From positions 80,783-144,782 of the forward strand of contig DLHI01000001.1 in the NCBI GenBank assembly GCA_002483135.1: 64,000 bases of DNA, in the 5' to 3' direction. This DNA comes from Hyphomonadaceae bacterium UBA7672 (GTDB lineage: Bacteria > Pseudomonadota > Alphaproteobacteria > Caulobacterales > Hyphomonadaceae). Positions 35,030 to 44,689 of the stretch are shown here, one piece after another. How positions within the stretch are numbered: position 1 is the first letter of the stretch; the number at the start of each line of letters is the position of its first letter. A program made the position numbers and the translations under genes. The notes below the pieces were generated by a model. The model did not search any database and had not been told where the DNA came from. It worked only from the letters and a program-made list of their open reading frames with translations.

Positions 35030-37057
35030 ATGACCAAGTCCCTGCTGGCGACGGCATTGGCGGCAGCATCGCTTGTCGTGATCGCGTCTTGCCAGACGCC
35101 CGAACAAGGCCGTGAAACGATCGTCGTGCGGTCAGCTCCTGGGCATGATGGCGGCGACGCGGCGGCGCAGGCGCCCGTGTCGCATGATGCGCCTCCGGCG
35201 CCGACGCAGGCGGGGAGCACGACTGGCGTGCATCCGGGCGAAGCGATCTACAAGGCGACGTGCGCGGCGTGTCACGACCAGCCGGAGGCGACGCGCTCGC
35301 CCTCGCGCGACAACCTCAAGGGCATGAGCTTCCAGTTCGTCAACTACGCGCTGACCAACGGCAAGATGAAGGACATGGCCGCAAACCTGACCGCGGACGA
35401 GCGCGCGGCCGTGGTGAGCTATGTCACCGGGCGCGACACCAGCAAGACGGTCGACTGGACGCCGAACCTGATGTGCACGGGCGCGCGGGCGGCGGTTGAT
35501 CTTGAGGGGCCGAATGCGGCAACCGCCACGCATTTCGGTTATGACTGGCGCAACACGCGCAAGCTGACCGCGCAACAGGCGGGCCTTACAACCGCGCAGA
35601 TGGGCGACATGGAGCTGGCGTGGGCGATCGCGTTCCCGGACGCGACCATCATGCGCAGCCAGGGCGCCATCGTGGGCAAGAACCTGTTCTATCCCGTGGC
35701 CGAAGCCGGGAAGATGTACGCGTTCGACCTGAGCGATCCGGCCAAGCCGTGTGTCCAATGGGTCTACACCACGCCAGGCGAAGCGCCGCTGCGCACGAGC
35801 GTTGCGTATGGCGTGCTGGGCGATGGAACGCCGCTGCTGGTGTTCTCCGGCATCGACTCGACGGTGCATGCGGTGGACCCGCGCACCGGCAAGGCGCTGT
35901 GGACCAAGCCGGTCGGCGTCTATTCGCACTCAATGACCACGGGCACGCCGAGCATCCTGAAGGATCGCGTGATCGTTCCGGTGGCGCAGTTCGAGATTTC
36001 GGTTGCGGCGGACAACAAGCACGAGTGCTGCACCAACCATGGCTATGTCCTGTCGCTCGACCCGAAGACGGGGGCGCAGCAATGGCGCTATGATACGATG
36101 CCCGACGCAACCGTGCTGCGTGATCGCGGCGATGGACAGCCGCTGAAAGGGCCTTCGGGCGCGCCGATCTGGAATTCGCCGGTTGTCGACGAGACGCGCG
36201 GGCTGGTGTTCTTCGCAACGGGAGAGAGCAACTCGCCGCCGGCGCACAAGAACACCAATGCGGTGATCGCCATCGACCTGAAGACCGGCAAGGAAAAGTG
36301 GAGCTTCCACGCGACGCCGAAGGACATCTTCAATTCCGGCTGCGGGCCCAACCCGGCGGAGGACAAGCTGAACTGCGTGGGGCCTGACGAGACGGTCTAT
36401 CGCGATGTGGACTTCGGCGCGTCGGTGATCCTCGGCAAGGGAAGCGACGGGAAGGAGCTTCTCTACGCCGGACAGAAATCCGGATCGGCGTGGGCATTCG
36501 AGCCTGACACGGGCAAGGTGGTGTGGCGCACGCCGCTGGGCACGGGCGGCGCGCTGGGCGGGGTTCACTGGGGCATCGCGTTCGACAACGACATCGTCTA
36601 CGCGCCGATCACGGCGGTGGGCCGACCGATTGCTGGCGAGTGGGAGGGCGATCCCAACATCAAGTCGGGCATCTATGCGCTCGATGCGAAGACCGGAAAG
36701 ATCAAGTGGCAGTTCAACCCCGAACCGCCGCCGGGCACGCCCCTGCCCGCCCCGGGAACACGCGGCGGCTGGCGCGGCAACATCCTGTCGGCGGCGCCAG
36801 CGGTGATTGATGGCGCGGTGGTGTCGGCGGCGCTGAACGGCGCGCTCTATGTCAACGACGCGAAGACGGGCAAGCTGCTGTGGTCCTACGAGACGGCGAA
36901 GGACTATCAGGGCATCAACGGCGTCGCCGGCAAGGGCGGCGCGATCGACTCGAACTCGATCACGGCGATGAACGGGCTGCTGCTGGTGAACTCCGGATAC
37001 GGCATGTTTGGCCAGGCTGGCGGGAATATGTTGCTGGCGTTCAAGCCGAAGGGGTGA
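35030..37057 (+). CDS. PQQ-dependent dehydrogenase-like quinohaemoprotein, lipid-anchored (copy 1)
   Basis: 675 residues from MTKSLLA, with a GGGAGGA box. Lipobox Cys21. A cytochrome c domain comes first (CAACH, 78-82), then an eight-bladed PQQ-type beta-propeller with repeated WxxxxGTG/GTPLLVFSGIDSTVHA-like blades (DPRTGKALWTK, DLKTGKEKWSF, DAKTGKLLWSY). Vicinal cysteines C333-C334 match the disulfide of PQQ alcohol dehydrogenases. It should oxidise an alcohol in the periplasm and pass electrons through its haem. Domain order (haem first) resembles polyvinyl-alcohol dehydrogenase. Homologous to 39406-41337. Confidence 0.88.
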   Translation: MTKSLLATALAAASLVVIASCQTPEQGRETIVVRSAPGHDGGDAAAQAPVSHDAPPAPTQAGSTTGVHPGEAIYKATCAACHDQPEATRSPSRDNLKGMSFQFVNYALTNGKMKDMAANLTADERAAVVSYVTGRDTSKTVDWTPNLMCTGARAAVDLEGPNAATATHFGYDWRNTRKLTAQQAGLTTAQMGDMELAWAIAFPDATIMRSQGAIVGKNLFYPVAEAGKMYAFDLSDPAKPCVQWVYTTPGEAPLRTSVAYGVLGDGTPLLVFSGIDSTVHAVDPRTGKALWTKPVGVYSHSMTTGTPSILKDRVIVPVAQFEISVAADNKHECCTNHGYVLSLDPKTGAQQWRYDTMPDATVLRDRGDGQPLKGPSGAPIWNSPVVDETRGLVFFATGESNSPPAHKNTNAVIAIDLKTGKEKWSFHATPKDIFNSGCGPNPAEDKLNCVGPDETVYRDVDFGASVILGKGSDGKELLYAGQKSGSAWAFEPDTGKVVWRTPLGTGGALGGVHWGIAFDNDIVYAPITAVGRPIAGEWEGDPNIKSGIYALDAKTGKIKWQFNPEPPPGTPLPAPGTRGGWRGNILSAAPAVIDGAVVSAALNGALYVNDAKTGKLLWSYETAKDYQGINGVAGKGGAIDSNSITAMNGLLLVNSGYGMFGQAGGNMLLAFKPKG

Positions 37058-37165
37058 TGCGCGGCAGCGTCACGATGTTGGATGCCCGCTACTAATCTGC
37101 TAGGCTTCATGCGTTGATGGCGCAGCATTGGCGTGCCTGCAACAACTGGTTGGGGAGTGTTGTTT

Positions 37166-37711
37166 GTGAAGATGAGACTTGCTGTTGCTGCGGCGATAGC
37201 AGCTGTGCTTTTTCCACTGGGCGCCAGCGCCCAGACATCGGGACAAGGCGGCCCCCCTGACTTTCTCTGGGTGAGCCCGGATGGAGGCCTCCGCTTCGGG
37301 AGGCCGGCGCGCTGGGTGCGGGAGAAGTTACCGCGCGGCAGTGAGTTCGCGCTCGGCGTGTCCAAGAAGGGGGCGTCATCGACCATTCACTGCAATATGG
37401 CGTTCTCGGTGTTTGGCGTGGCGCAACCAGGCGTCACGCAGGCGTTCATCAACGCTCGCCTGCTTGAGGGCGCTGCAGCGATCACCATGGACGAGAAGCG
37501 CACCAAGTTGGTGGGCGGCATCACCATTATGGACGGATTTCTTGCGATCGAACCGCGAGTGCAGATCATCATGAAGGCGATGTATATCCAGGGCGGGAAG
37601 ATGCATGACGTCGATATAACGTGCATTCGCACGGGCGTGCCGGCCGTGCTAAACATGGAAGACTTGAAAACGGCGCGACAGTTCTTCGACTCGATCAGCG
37701 TTTCGCCTTAG
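37166..37711 (+). CDS. Secreted hypothetical protein
   Basis: 181 residues starting with GTG (VKMRLAVAAA) because a GGGGAG box lies 9-10 bases upstream; the ATG two codons later has worse spacing. The signal peptide ends GASAQ. The mature part (about 155 residues) has two cysteines (HCNMAFSV, ITCIRTG) and alternating strands. No domain is recognised. It ends overlapping by four bases the convergent ligase gene, and follows the first quinohaemoprotein on the same strand. Confidence 0.65.
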   Translation: MKMRLAVAAAIAAVLFPLGASAQTSGQGGPPDFLWVSPDGGLRFGRPARWVREKLPRGSEFALGVSKKGASSTIHCNMAFSVFGVAQPGVTQAFINARLLEGAAAITMDEKRTKLVGGITIMDGFLAIEPRVQIIMKAMYIQGGKMHDVDITCIRTGVPAVLNMEDLKTARQFFDSISVSP

Positions 37712-39165
37712 ACGCCCGCGAGCCTCTCCTTCCTCAGCGCCGACCGTCTCACCTTCCCCGCTTCGTCGCGCAGCGGTTCGTTGACCCACTCGAAGGTCCT
37801 CGGCGTCTTGTAGCGCACCAGATGCGCGTTGAGGTGGGCCATCAGCGCATCGGTGTCAGCCGGGCCTTCGGGGCGGTCGATGATGGCGTGGAGGCGGTTG
37901 CCGGTGTTGTCGTCGGGCAGGCCGATGACGGCGGAGGAGCGAACGCCGGGGAATGAATCGAGGGCGGCTTCGACTTCGGCGGGATAGATGTTGGCGCCGC
38001 CGACGATGACCATGTCGGAGAGGCGGTCGGCGAGATAGAGGAAGCCGTCGGCATCCATCCAGCCCATGTCGCCGAGGCTTTCCCAGCCGCCGTCGATGGC
38101 CTTCGCTGTGGCGCCGAGATAACGGTAGGTCGTGCCGGCGCCGGCGAGGGGGCGGATGTAGACTTCGCCAACTTCGCCCGGTGGAAGCGTCTGGCCGTCT
38201 TCGCCAACGATCTTCATCTCGCAGGTGTCGACGGGTTTGCCGACCGAGCCTTTATGTTTGAGCCAGTCCGTGCCCTGGATTGTAGTGGAGCCCTGCCCTT
38301 CGGTTCCACCGTAGAGCTCCCAGATGACCGACGGGCCGAGCCATTCGATGAAGCGCTCCTTCAGCCAGGCGGGGCATGGCTCTGCGAGGTGCCAGAGAGC
38401 GCGCAGGCTGGAGAGATCGAAGCTGGTGCGCGTCTCTTCAGGCAGCGCCCAGATGCGGCGCATCATGGTGGGCACCATGTAGCACGTGTCGACGCGCAGG
38501 CGCTCGATCGTGCGTAGCGTTTGTTCGGCGTCGAAGCGCGTGGTGATGCCGACAGTGCAGCCCTTGAAGAGCGCGACCATCGCCCAGAGGAAGGGGCCGT
38601 TGTGATAAAGCGGGCCGGGAACGAGCATGACGCCGCGCTGCTGGATCTCGAGTGCGACCGTTTCCGGATCGTAGGCGCCGGGGGCCTTCGACACGATCAG
38701 TTTGGGACGGCCGGTCGATCCGCCCGATGTCATCGCCTTCAGCGATGCGGCAGTGCGCTCGGGCAAGGCGTCGCCGGAGAGGCCGGGGTCCGGCGTGAAG
38801 TTTTCCGGCAGGGAGGGCGTGGGAGCGTATTCGTTCGCAGCGCAGCCGACCACCAGCGCGGGCTGGCCAAGTTCGACGATCTGGTCGCGCTCGAGCTTTG
38901 GCAGCTTGGCGGAAATCGGCTGGGGCGTGGCGCCGAGCTTCCATGCTGCAAAGCAGGCCTCAATGAACTCGATGCCATTGGGCAGCGCGATGGTGACGAA
39001 CTGATCCTGTCCGACGCCCAGCGCCTCGTAGGCGCGCGCCAGCCGGTTGGTGCGCACCTCGAACTCGGCCCAGGTCACCGAGGCGCCTTCATGGTCGATG
39101 GCCACCCGATCCGGCTGGGTTTCGGCCCAGTAGGCGACGATTCGCGACAGCGATATCATTGGCAT
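37708..39165 (-). CDS. AMP-binding acyl-CoA ligase (FadD/bile-acid-CoA-ligase-like)
   Basis: 485 residues. The ANL-family P-loop TSGGSTGRPKLI is near residue 145, followed by YGGTEGQG, GDMGWMDADGFLYLADRLSDM and the catalytic Lys in EAGKVRRSALR at the C-terminus. It should make an acyl-adenylate and then the CoA thioester of a carboxylic acid, in the cytoplasm. It is somewhat shorter than the usual 500-560 residues, mostly in the N-terminal domain. It lies between the two quinohaemoproteins, which would fit activation of an acid made from an oxidised alcohol. Confidence 0.9.
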   Translation of the reverse strand: MPMISLSRIVAYWAETQPDRVAIDHEGASVTWAEFEVRTNRLARAYEALGVGQDQFVTIALPNGIEFIEACFAAWKLGATPQPISAKLPKLERDQIVELGQPALVVGCAANEYAPTPSLPENFTPDPGLSGDALPERTAASLKAMTSGGSTGRPKLIVSKAPGAYDPETVALEIQQRGVMLVPGPLYHNGPFLWAMVALFKGCTVGITTRFDAEQTLRTIERLRVDTCYMVPTMMRRIWALPEETRTSFDLSSLRALWHLAEPCPAWLKERFIEWLGPSVIWELYGGTEGQGSTTIQGTDWLKHKGSVGKPVDTCEMKIVGEDGQTLPPGEVGEVYIRPLAGAGTTYRYLGATAKAIDGGWESLGDMGWMDADGFLYLADRLSDMVIVGGANIYPAEVEAALDSFPGVRSSAVIGLPDDNTGNRLHAIIDRPEGPADTDALMAHLNAHLVRYKTPRTFEWVNEPLRDEAGKVRRSALRKERLAGV

Positions 39166-39405
39166 TGTCCAAGTCTCCGCTGGAACCGCGCTGGATGATC
39201 GTTGAACGCCGGCCGCAGGTTGGCAAGACGAAGTTCGGCGCCGGTATCATGCGCCAGCGAACGATAAACGAAGCGAAAGTTGGCTCCACGCCGCGCGTTG
39301 CCTCGGCGTTAGCTGTTGACGCGGGCGTCACGTCGGGAGGATTGTGAAGGCAGTAACCGGATGTCGCGCGGCAGACGCGGCACGGTGCGCGGAGGAGACT
39401 TTTCC

Positions 39406-41337
39406 ATGCTTCGTACATTCGCCACGGCGTCCATTTCTGCGCTGCTGCTCTCGTCCTGCATGACGCCAGTCGAAGCGCCATCGGCCGATTCGCAGGCTGG
39501 GCAACCATCGCAGGTCGCGCAGGCGGGGCCCGCCGGACCTCATCCAGGCGAAACGGTCTACAAGACGCGCTGCGCGGCGTGCCATGATAATTCGGAAGCC
39601 ACCAAAGCGCCCTCGCCCGAGACGATGGCGCGGCTGACACCCGGTCACATCACCAACGCGCTGATGACGGGGATCATGATCCCGCAGGCCGTGGGCCTGA
39701 GTTCCAAGGAAGTCTCAGACGTCTCGAACTATCTCGCCAAGGGCGGCGGACAGGACGACAGCTGGACCACGGCCATGCGCTGCCCGGCCTCGCGCGCGAC
39801 GCCGAAGCTGGATGCCCAGCCTACGGTTGCGACGTTCGGCTTTGACACGAACAACACGCGCCGCCTCGACCCGGCCAAGGTGGGCCTTGGCGCAAAGGAC
39901 ATCACCTCGCTGGAGTTGGCGTGGACCATCGCCTTCCCGAACGCGATCACGATGCGCAGCCAGGCGGCCGTGGTCGGCTCGACGCTGTTCGTGCCGGTGG
40001 GCGAGAGCAACAACCGCCTCTTTGCGTTCGACATCTCCGACAACCAGAAGCCGTGCATCCAGTGGATCTATGAAGGCGAGCAGACGCTGCGCACCAGCGC
40101 CGGCTTCGGCACGCGGCAGGACGGCAAGAAGGTTGTCATGGTCGGCGACATGGGCGGCTTCGTTCACATGATCGATGCGACCAACGGCAAGGAGTTGTGG
40201 GCCAAGCATATGGGCCTGTTCGAGAAGTCGATTTCAACCGGCACGCCCGTGCTGGTTGGCGACAAGGTGATCGCGCCCTCTTCCCAGTACGAGATCATGC
40301 TTGCAGCGCAGGATGCCTATGAGTGCTGCAAGATCCATGGTGGCGTTGTGGCGCTCGATGCGATGACCGGCAAGCGCGTGTGGGAAGGCCACACGATGGA
40401 GCAGGCCAAGCCGATCAAGGATCGCGGCGATGGCCAGATGCTGTGGGGACCCGCCGGCGCGCCCGTGTGGAACTCGCCTTCAATCGACCTGAAGCGGCAG
40501 CAGATCTATGTCGGCACGGGCGAGGCGAACGCGGCGCCCGCGCACAAGAACACCAACGCCATCATGGCGTTCAGTCTGAAGGACGGTTCGATCAAGTGGT
40601 CGCATCAGGCGACGCCGGACGACGTGTTCAACGTTGGCTGCGGGCCGAAGGGTGGGGCGAAGAACTGCTCGGCCGACACGGTGTTCCGTGACGTGGACTT
40701 TGGCGCATCGACCATCATCGCCAAGGCGCCGAACGGAACCGAGCTTGTGCTGGCTGGACAGAAATCCGGCACGGTGTGGGCGATGAACCCGGATACGGGC
40801 GCGGTCGTCTGGCGCCGCGACATCGGCACGGGCGGCCCCAATGGCGGCATCCACTGGGGCATCGCGGCGGACGACACGCACGTCTATGCGCCGATCAGCT
40901 ATCCTGGCCGCTCGATCCCCGGACAGGAGGTCGATCCGACTCTGAAGCCCGGCCTTTATGCCGTGAACCTCAATGACGGCTCGATCGACTGGAAGTTCGA
41001 GGTGGCGCCCGACTGCACGGATGCACGCAAGAAATTCGTGCCGCGCTGCAACTCGCTGTTCGGTCTGTCGGGCGCTCCGACGGTGATCGGCGACCACATC
41101 ATCACGGGCGGGCTCGATGGGCGCGTCTACATGGTGGAGAGGAAGACGGGCAAGCTGGTCTGGACTTTCGATACTGCGCGCAATTTCGAGACGCTGAACG
41201 GCGTCAAGGGCAATGGCGGATCGGTGGACAACGCATCCATCGTCGCGACGAACGGCCTGGTGATCATGAACTCCGGCTATGGCCTGTTCGGCCAGGGCGC
41301 AGGCAATGTGATGATCGCATTCAAGCCGAAGAAGTAG
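39406..41337 (+). CDS. PQQ-dependent dehydrogenase-like quinohaemoprotein, lipid-anchored (copy 2)
   Basis: 643 residues from MLRTFATAS, with a GGAGGAG box. Lipobox Cys18, haem motif CAACH (56-60), vicinal C307-C308 and propeller repeats (DATNGKELWAK, DAMTGKRVWEG, ERKTGKLVWTF). The architecture and many blades match the copy at 35030-37057, so the two are paralogues with likely different substrates. Some blade regions carry extra cysteines (PDCTD, PRCNSL). It should act in the periplasm as an alcohol-type dehydrogenase feeding cytochrome c. No PQQ synthesis gene is in the window. Confidence 0.88.
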   Translation: MLRTFATASISALLLSSCMTPVEAPSADSQAGQPSQVAQAGPAGPHPGETVYKTRCAACHDNSEATKAPSPETMARLTPGHITNALMTGIMIPQAVGLSSKEVSDVSNYLAKGGGQDDSWTTAMRCPASRATPKLDAQPTVATFGFDTNNTRRLDPAKVGLGAKDITSLELAWTIAFPNAITMRSQAAVVGSTLFVPVGESNNRLFAFDISDNQKPCIQWIYEGEQTLRTSAGFGTRQDGKKVVMVGDMGGFVHMIDATNGKELWAKHMGLFEKSISTGTPVLVGDKVIAPSSQYEIMLAAQDAYECCKIHGGVVALDAMTGKRVWEGHTMEQAKPIKDRGDGQMLWGPAGAPVWNSPSIDLKRQQIYVGTGEANAAPAHKNTNAIMAFSLKDGSIKWSHQATPDDVFNVGCGPKGGAKNCSADTVFRDVDFGASTIIAKAPNGTELVLAGQKSGTVWAMNPDTGAVVWRRDIGTGGPNGGIHWGIAADDTHVYAPISYPGRSIPGQEVDPTLKPGLYAVNLNDGSIDWKFEVAPDCTDARKKFVPRCNSLFGLSGAPTVIGDHIITGGLDGRVYMVERKTGKLVWTFDTARNFETLNGVKGNGGSVDNASIVATNGLVIMNSGYGLFGQGAGNVMIAFKPKK

Positions 41338-41405
41338 GGGGCCCGGCGGTCCCGGCTTGCCCTGCACTCACCGCGCGCCTAGTCGTGGGGGAGACGGAGG
41401 CGGCG

Positions 41406-42407
41406 ATGACAGACAAGACTGACAAGCTGGTGCGCGACCAGCCGATCGGCATGCCGACCGAGCAGGGTCCGCTTGCGGTCTACAAGGGCGCGCAGCCGCC
41501 GGCGCCGAAATGGTTCGAGGATGCGGTTGCGCGGCAGTACGAGACCGCTTTCACCACGTGCGAAGGCGCGCGCATCCATTATCAGAGCTGGGGCGACAAG
41601 ACGAAGCCCGGGCTGCTGCTGGTGCACGGCAACGGCGCGCATGCGCACTGGTGGGACTTCGTCGCGCCCTATCTGACGGACGACTATCACGTCGTCGCCA
41701 TGACGTTCTCGGGCATGGGCGATTCAGACTGGCGCGAGCAATACGTGATGGACACGTTCGCCAAGGAACAGCTGGCCGTGTGCGAAGCGGCGGGGCTGTT
41801 CAAGCATGCCGAGAAGCCGATCATCATAGCGCACTCGTTCGGCGGCTTCGTGACGGTGGTGACGGGCGCTGAGTATGGCGACAGGTTCGGCGGCATCGTT
41901 CTGGTCGACTCGCCGGTCAACCCGCCCGACCGGCCGCGCAAGGGTCCACCGCCGGTACGCGGAGGGAAAGTCTATCCAAGCCTCGAAGCGGCGCTGGCGC
42001 GCTTCCGCCTCGCGCCGCCGCAACTGTGCGAGAACCACTTTGTAATGGACTACATCGCGCGCTGGAGTCTGGCGAAGCGCGCAGGATCGGACGGTGTCGA
42101 AGGCTGGGGCTGGAAATTCGATCCGTCGATCTGGCAGCGGTTCTCAGTGTCACGGCCGCCGCAAGAATTGCTGAAGGAGACGCGCTGCCGCATCGCTCTG
42201 TTCAAGGGCGAGAAGTCGATCCTGTGGGAGGATGATGTCGGCGACTACATGCGCGGGCTGCTGAACCGGCAGGTGCCTTTCATCGAGATCCCCGAGGCGC
42301 GCCACCACATCATGCTGGACCAGCCGCTGGCCTTCGTGGCGGCGCTGCGGACTCTGCTCCAGGAATGGCGCTATTCTACATCGGACCGGGTGGTAGCGGG
42401 GCGGTAG
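41406..42407 (+). CDS. Alpha/beta hydrolase
   Basis: 333 residues from MTDKTDKL, with a GGAGG box. Core features: oxyanion region LLLVHGNGAHAHWW, nucleophile Ser144 in AHSFGG, and the catalytic His in ARHHIMLDQP. The long N-terminal segment of about 45 residues before the core is unusual. It could be an ester or thioester hydrolase of the same pathway as the CoA ligase upstream, but no substrate is visible. It follows the second quinohaemoprotein by 68 bases. Confidence 0.88.
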   Translation: MTDKTDKLVRDQPIGMPTEQGPLAVYKGAQPPAPKWFEDAVARQYETAFTTCEGARIHYQSWGDKTKPGLLLVHGNGAHAHWWDFVAPYLTDDYHVVAMTFSGMGDSDWREQYVMDTFAKEQLAVCEAAGLFKHAEKPIIIAHSFGGFVTVVTGAEYGDRFGGIVLVDSPVNPPDRPRKGPPPVRGGKVYPSLEAALARFRLAPPQLCENHFVMDYIARWSLAKRAGSDGVEGWGWKFDPSIWQRFSVSRPPQELLKETRCRIALFKGEKSILWEDDVGDYMRGLLNRQVPFIEIPEARHHIMLDQPLAFVAALRTLLQEWRYSTSDRVVAGR

Positions 42408-42566
42408 GCGGCCTAGCCGGGCACTGTCGCTGTCGCCGGACGAAAAAGTTCCCGTCTTATCAGCAATTTTTTGCCCCGATGCGGCCCTGTGCCCGCTTTT
42501 CACAAGGGCAGGATGCGGGTACACCCCACCCCGCTTAGCCTTGATACCGCTGGGAGTTACCTCGCA

Positions 42567-42905
42567 ATGGCCCACGCCGAACCTGCCAACAAAAGCCCGA
42601 TCGTGACGCCGCCGGCGCACACCGAGGCCTACATGGACATGAGCGCACGGCGCGGCATGTGGGGCGGCTTTGGTCATTTCACGACCTGGGGCTCCATGCT
42701 GGTGATCCTGGTCATCGGCTACGCCGTCTTCACGCTGACCATGGGCATTCAGTGGATCGGCGCGCTGATCGGCTTTGCCGCTTTCGGCATCGCGGCCGGC
42801 CTGCTGATGGGAATGGGCGGCGCGTGGGTCGCCACCGTGATCGGCCTTTGCGTGCTTGCCGTGTTCATCCAGGTCCTGATCTGGCTGGGTTCCCTGCTGC
42901 TCTAG
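42567..42905 (+). CDS. aa3-type cytochrome c oxidase subunit IV-like protein
   Basis: 112 residues from MAHAEPANK with a GGGAG box. The N-terminal amphipathic stretch carries EAYMDMSARRGMWGGFGHFT, followed by two to three hydrophobic helices. The opening (about 30 residues) matches the alphaproteobacterial aa3 oxidase subunit IV; the extra hydrophobic helices are longer than the usual single helix, so only the first part is certain. It is 31 bases upstream of pntAA, a frequent neighbour arrangement in this group. Confidence 0.7.
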   Translation: MAHAEPANKSPIVTPPAHTEAYMDMSARRGMWGGFGHFTTWGSMLVILVIGYAVFTLTMGIQWIGALIGFAAFGIAAGLLMGMGGAWVATVIGLCVLAVFIQVLIWLGSLLL

Positions 42906-42936
42906 GCTCCCCGCTACTGGGGTTTGAGGGGGCTAA

Positions 42937-44064
42937 ATGAAGATCGCAGTTCTCACTGAACGCCGCTTCGGAGAAACGCGCGTCGCAACGACGCCGGATA
43001 CCGTGAAGAAGCTGGTGGCGCTCAAGCATGTCGTAGCTATCGAGAGCGGCGCGGGCCTCTCCGCCGGCGTTCGCGACGAGGATTTTGTCGCCGCCGGAGC
43101 GACGGTCGGCTCGGCGGCGGATGCGCTGAAGGGCGCGGACATTGTCTTCAAGGTGCGAGCGCCGGATTCGGCTGAGCTGGCCACCTATCCAAAGGGCGTG
43201 GCGCTAGCCGGGCTGCTGGAGCCATATGCGGCGAAGGCGGAAGCGGCGGCTTATGCGGCGGCGGGCGTGACCGCCGTGGCGATGGAATTCGTGCCGCGCA
43301 TCACGCGGGCGCAGTCGATGGATGTGCTCTCATCCCAGGCGAACCTTGCGGGCTATCGCGCCGTGATCGAGGGCGCGCAGATCTATGGCCGCGCGCTGCC
43401 GATGATGATGACAGCGGCGGGCACGGTGGCGGCCGCGAAAGTGTTCGTGATGGGCGCGGGCGTTGCGGGCCTGCAGGCGATCGCAACTGCGCGCAGGCTG
43501 GGCGGCATCGTCTCGGCGACGGACGTGCGGCCGGCGGCGAAGGAACAGGTCGCCTCGCTGGGCGCGAAGTTCATCGCGGTCGAAAACGAGGAGTTCAAGG
43601 CGGCGGAGACGGCGGCCGGATACGCCAAGCCGATGTCGCCGGAATACCAGAAGCTGCAGGCCGAACTGGTGGCCGCGCACATCGCCAAGCAGGACATCGT
43701 GGTAACGACCGCGCTGATCCCCGGGCGGGCGGCGCCCGTGCTGGTGACCGAGGCCATGGTGAGGTCGATGCGGCCGGGATCGGTGATTGTCGATCTTGCG
43801 GTTTCGCAGGGTGGCAACTGTCCGCTTTCCAAACCTGATGAGATCGTGGACGTGGACGGCGTGAAGGTGGCTGGCTTCACCAACCTGCCGGGCCGCATGG
43901 CGGCGGATTCGTCTGCGCTCTACGCTCGCAACCTGCTCGCCTTCCTGCCGCTTCTAACCGGTGAGAATGCGGCATTCGCGCCGAAGTGGGACGACGAGAT
44001 CGTGAAGTCCGCCGTGCTGACGCGTGACGGACAGGTCGTTCACCCGGCTCTCAAGGATGGCTGA
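42937..44064 (+). CDS. pntAA: NAD(P) transhydrogenase alpha-1 subunit (soluble NAD domain)
   Basis: 375 residues, the size of the free domain I. The NAD-binding Rossmann motif VMGAGVAGLQAIATARRLGG is near residue 170, and RPAAKEQVASLGAKFI follows. The enzyme couples hydride transfer between NADH and NADP+ to proton movement. First gene of the pnt operon proper (GAGGGGG box). The subunit is split, as in many alphaproteobacteria, from the membrane part encoded by pntAB. Confidence 0.95.
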   Translation: MKIAVLTERRFGETRVATTPDTVKKLVALKHVVAIESGAGLSAGVRDEDFVAAGATVGSAADALKGADIVFKVRAPDSAELATYPKGVALAGLLEPYAAKAEAAAYAAAGVTAVAMEFVPRITRAQSMDVLSSQANLAGYRAVIEGAQIYGRALPMMMTAAGTVAAAKVFVMGAGVAGLQAIATARRLGGIVSATDVRPAAKEQVASLGAKFIAVENEEFKAAETAAGYAKPMSPEYQKLQAELVAAHIAKQDIVVTTALIPGRAAPVLVTEAMVRSMRPGSVIVDLAVSQGGNCPLSKPDEIVDVDGVKVAGFTNLPGRMAADSSALYARNLLAFLPLLTGENAAFAPKWDDEIVKSAVLTRDGQVVHPALKDG

Positions 44065-44069
44065 GAGGC

Positions 44070-44270
44070 ATGTCGAAGGCCATCGGCCTCATCCTGACAA
44101 TCACCGGCCTGATGCTGGGATGGTATTTCGTGCAGAATGTCTTGCTTCCCGGGCCCGCTCCGCTGCCGAGCTTCATTATCGCAGCCATTGCGCTGGCGAT
44201 GATCTCGGTGGGCGCGCGCTACATCCTGAAATCGCCGAAGAAGAAACCTCAAGCGGGATCGCCCCAATGA
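44070..44270 (+). CDS. Two-helix membrane protein inside the pnt operon
   Basis: 66 residues with two hydrophobic helices (about 4-26 and 33-53) and a basic Lys/Pro tail (KSPKKKPQAGSPQ). It begins 6 bases after pntAA and its stop overlaps the pntAB start (ATGA). It is not itself a known transhydrogenase subunit; it could be an extra subunit or assembly factor. Unknown family. Confidence 0.75.
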   Translation: MSKAIGLILTITGLMLGWYFVQNVLLPGPAPLPSFIIAAIALAMISVGARYILKSPKKKPQAGSPQ

Positions 44271-44689
44271 TCAAACGCATTGCCGCCCTTCTGGCCATGA
44301 TGGCGGGACTTGCCCTCTTCGCCGCAGCGCCTGCTCTCGCTTCAACGGGCGCGGAGCAGCCGGACGGGCTGGTCTTCCGTCTCGCCATCTTCGTGCTGGC
44401 GATCTTCGTCGGATATTATGTGGTGTGGTCGGTGACGCCCGCGCTGCACACGCCACTGATGGCCGTCACCAACGCGATCTCCTCGGTTATCATCGTCGGC
44501 GCATTGATTGCGGCGGCGGCGGGGAACAATCAGGAGATGACCGGCGACCTGTGGCTGTCAAAGGGAATGGGCGGCGTCGCCGTGGCGCTGGCGGCGGTCA
44601 ACATCTTCGGCGGCTTCCTCGTAACACGCAGGATGCTGGCGATGTACAAGAAGAAAGACAAGCCGGCGGCAAAGGAGGGCGGCAAGTGA
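44267..44689 (+). CDS. pntAB: NAD(P) transhydrogenase alpha-2 subunit (membrane domain, PntAB)
   Basis: 140 residues. The core FVGYYVVWSVTPALHTPLM and AISSVIIVGALIA are the highly conserved transhydrogenase membrane-domain motifs. It begins with an extra about 25-residue N-terminal hydrophobic segment ending PALAS, which looks like a signal peptide or an extra helix. The start is overlapped (ATGA) by the stop of the small membrane gene; a GTG lipoprotein start overlaps its own stop (GTGA). Confidence 0.92.
   Translation: MIKRIAALLAMMAGLALFAAAPALASTGAEQPDGLVFRLAIFVLAIFVGYYVVWSVTPALHTPLMAVTNAISSVIIVGALIAAAAGNNQEMTGDLWLSKGMGGVAVALAAVNIFGGFLVTRRMLAMYKKKDKPAAKEGGK

Noticed and set aside
44024..44266. 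Longer form of pntAB beginning inside pntAA
   Set aside because: It reads over pntAA and the small membrane gene in another frame; the ATG at 44267 is coupled to the preceding stop and begins just before the family core.
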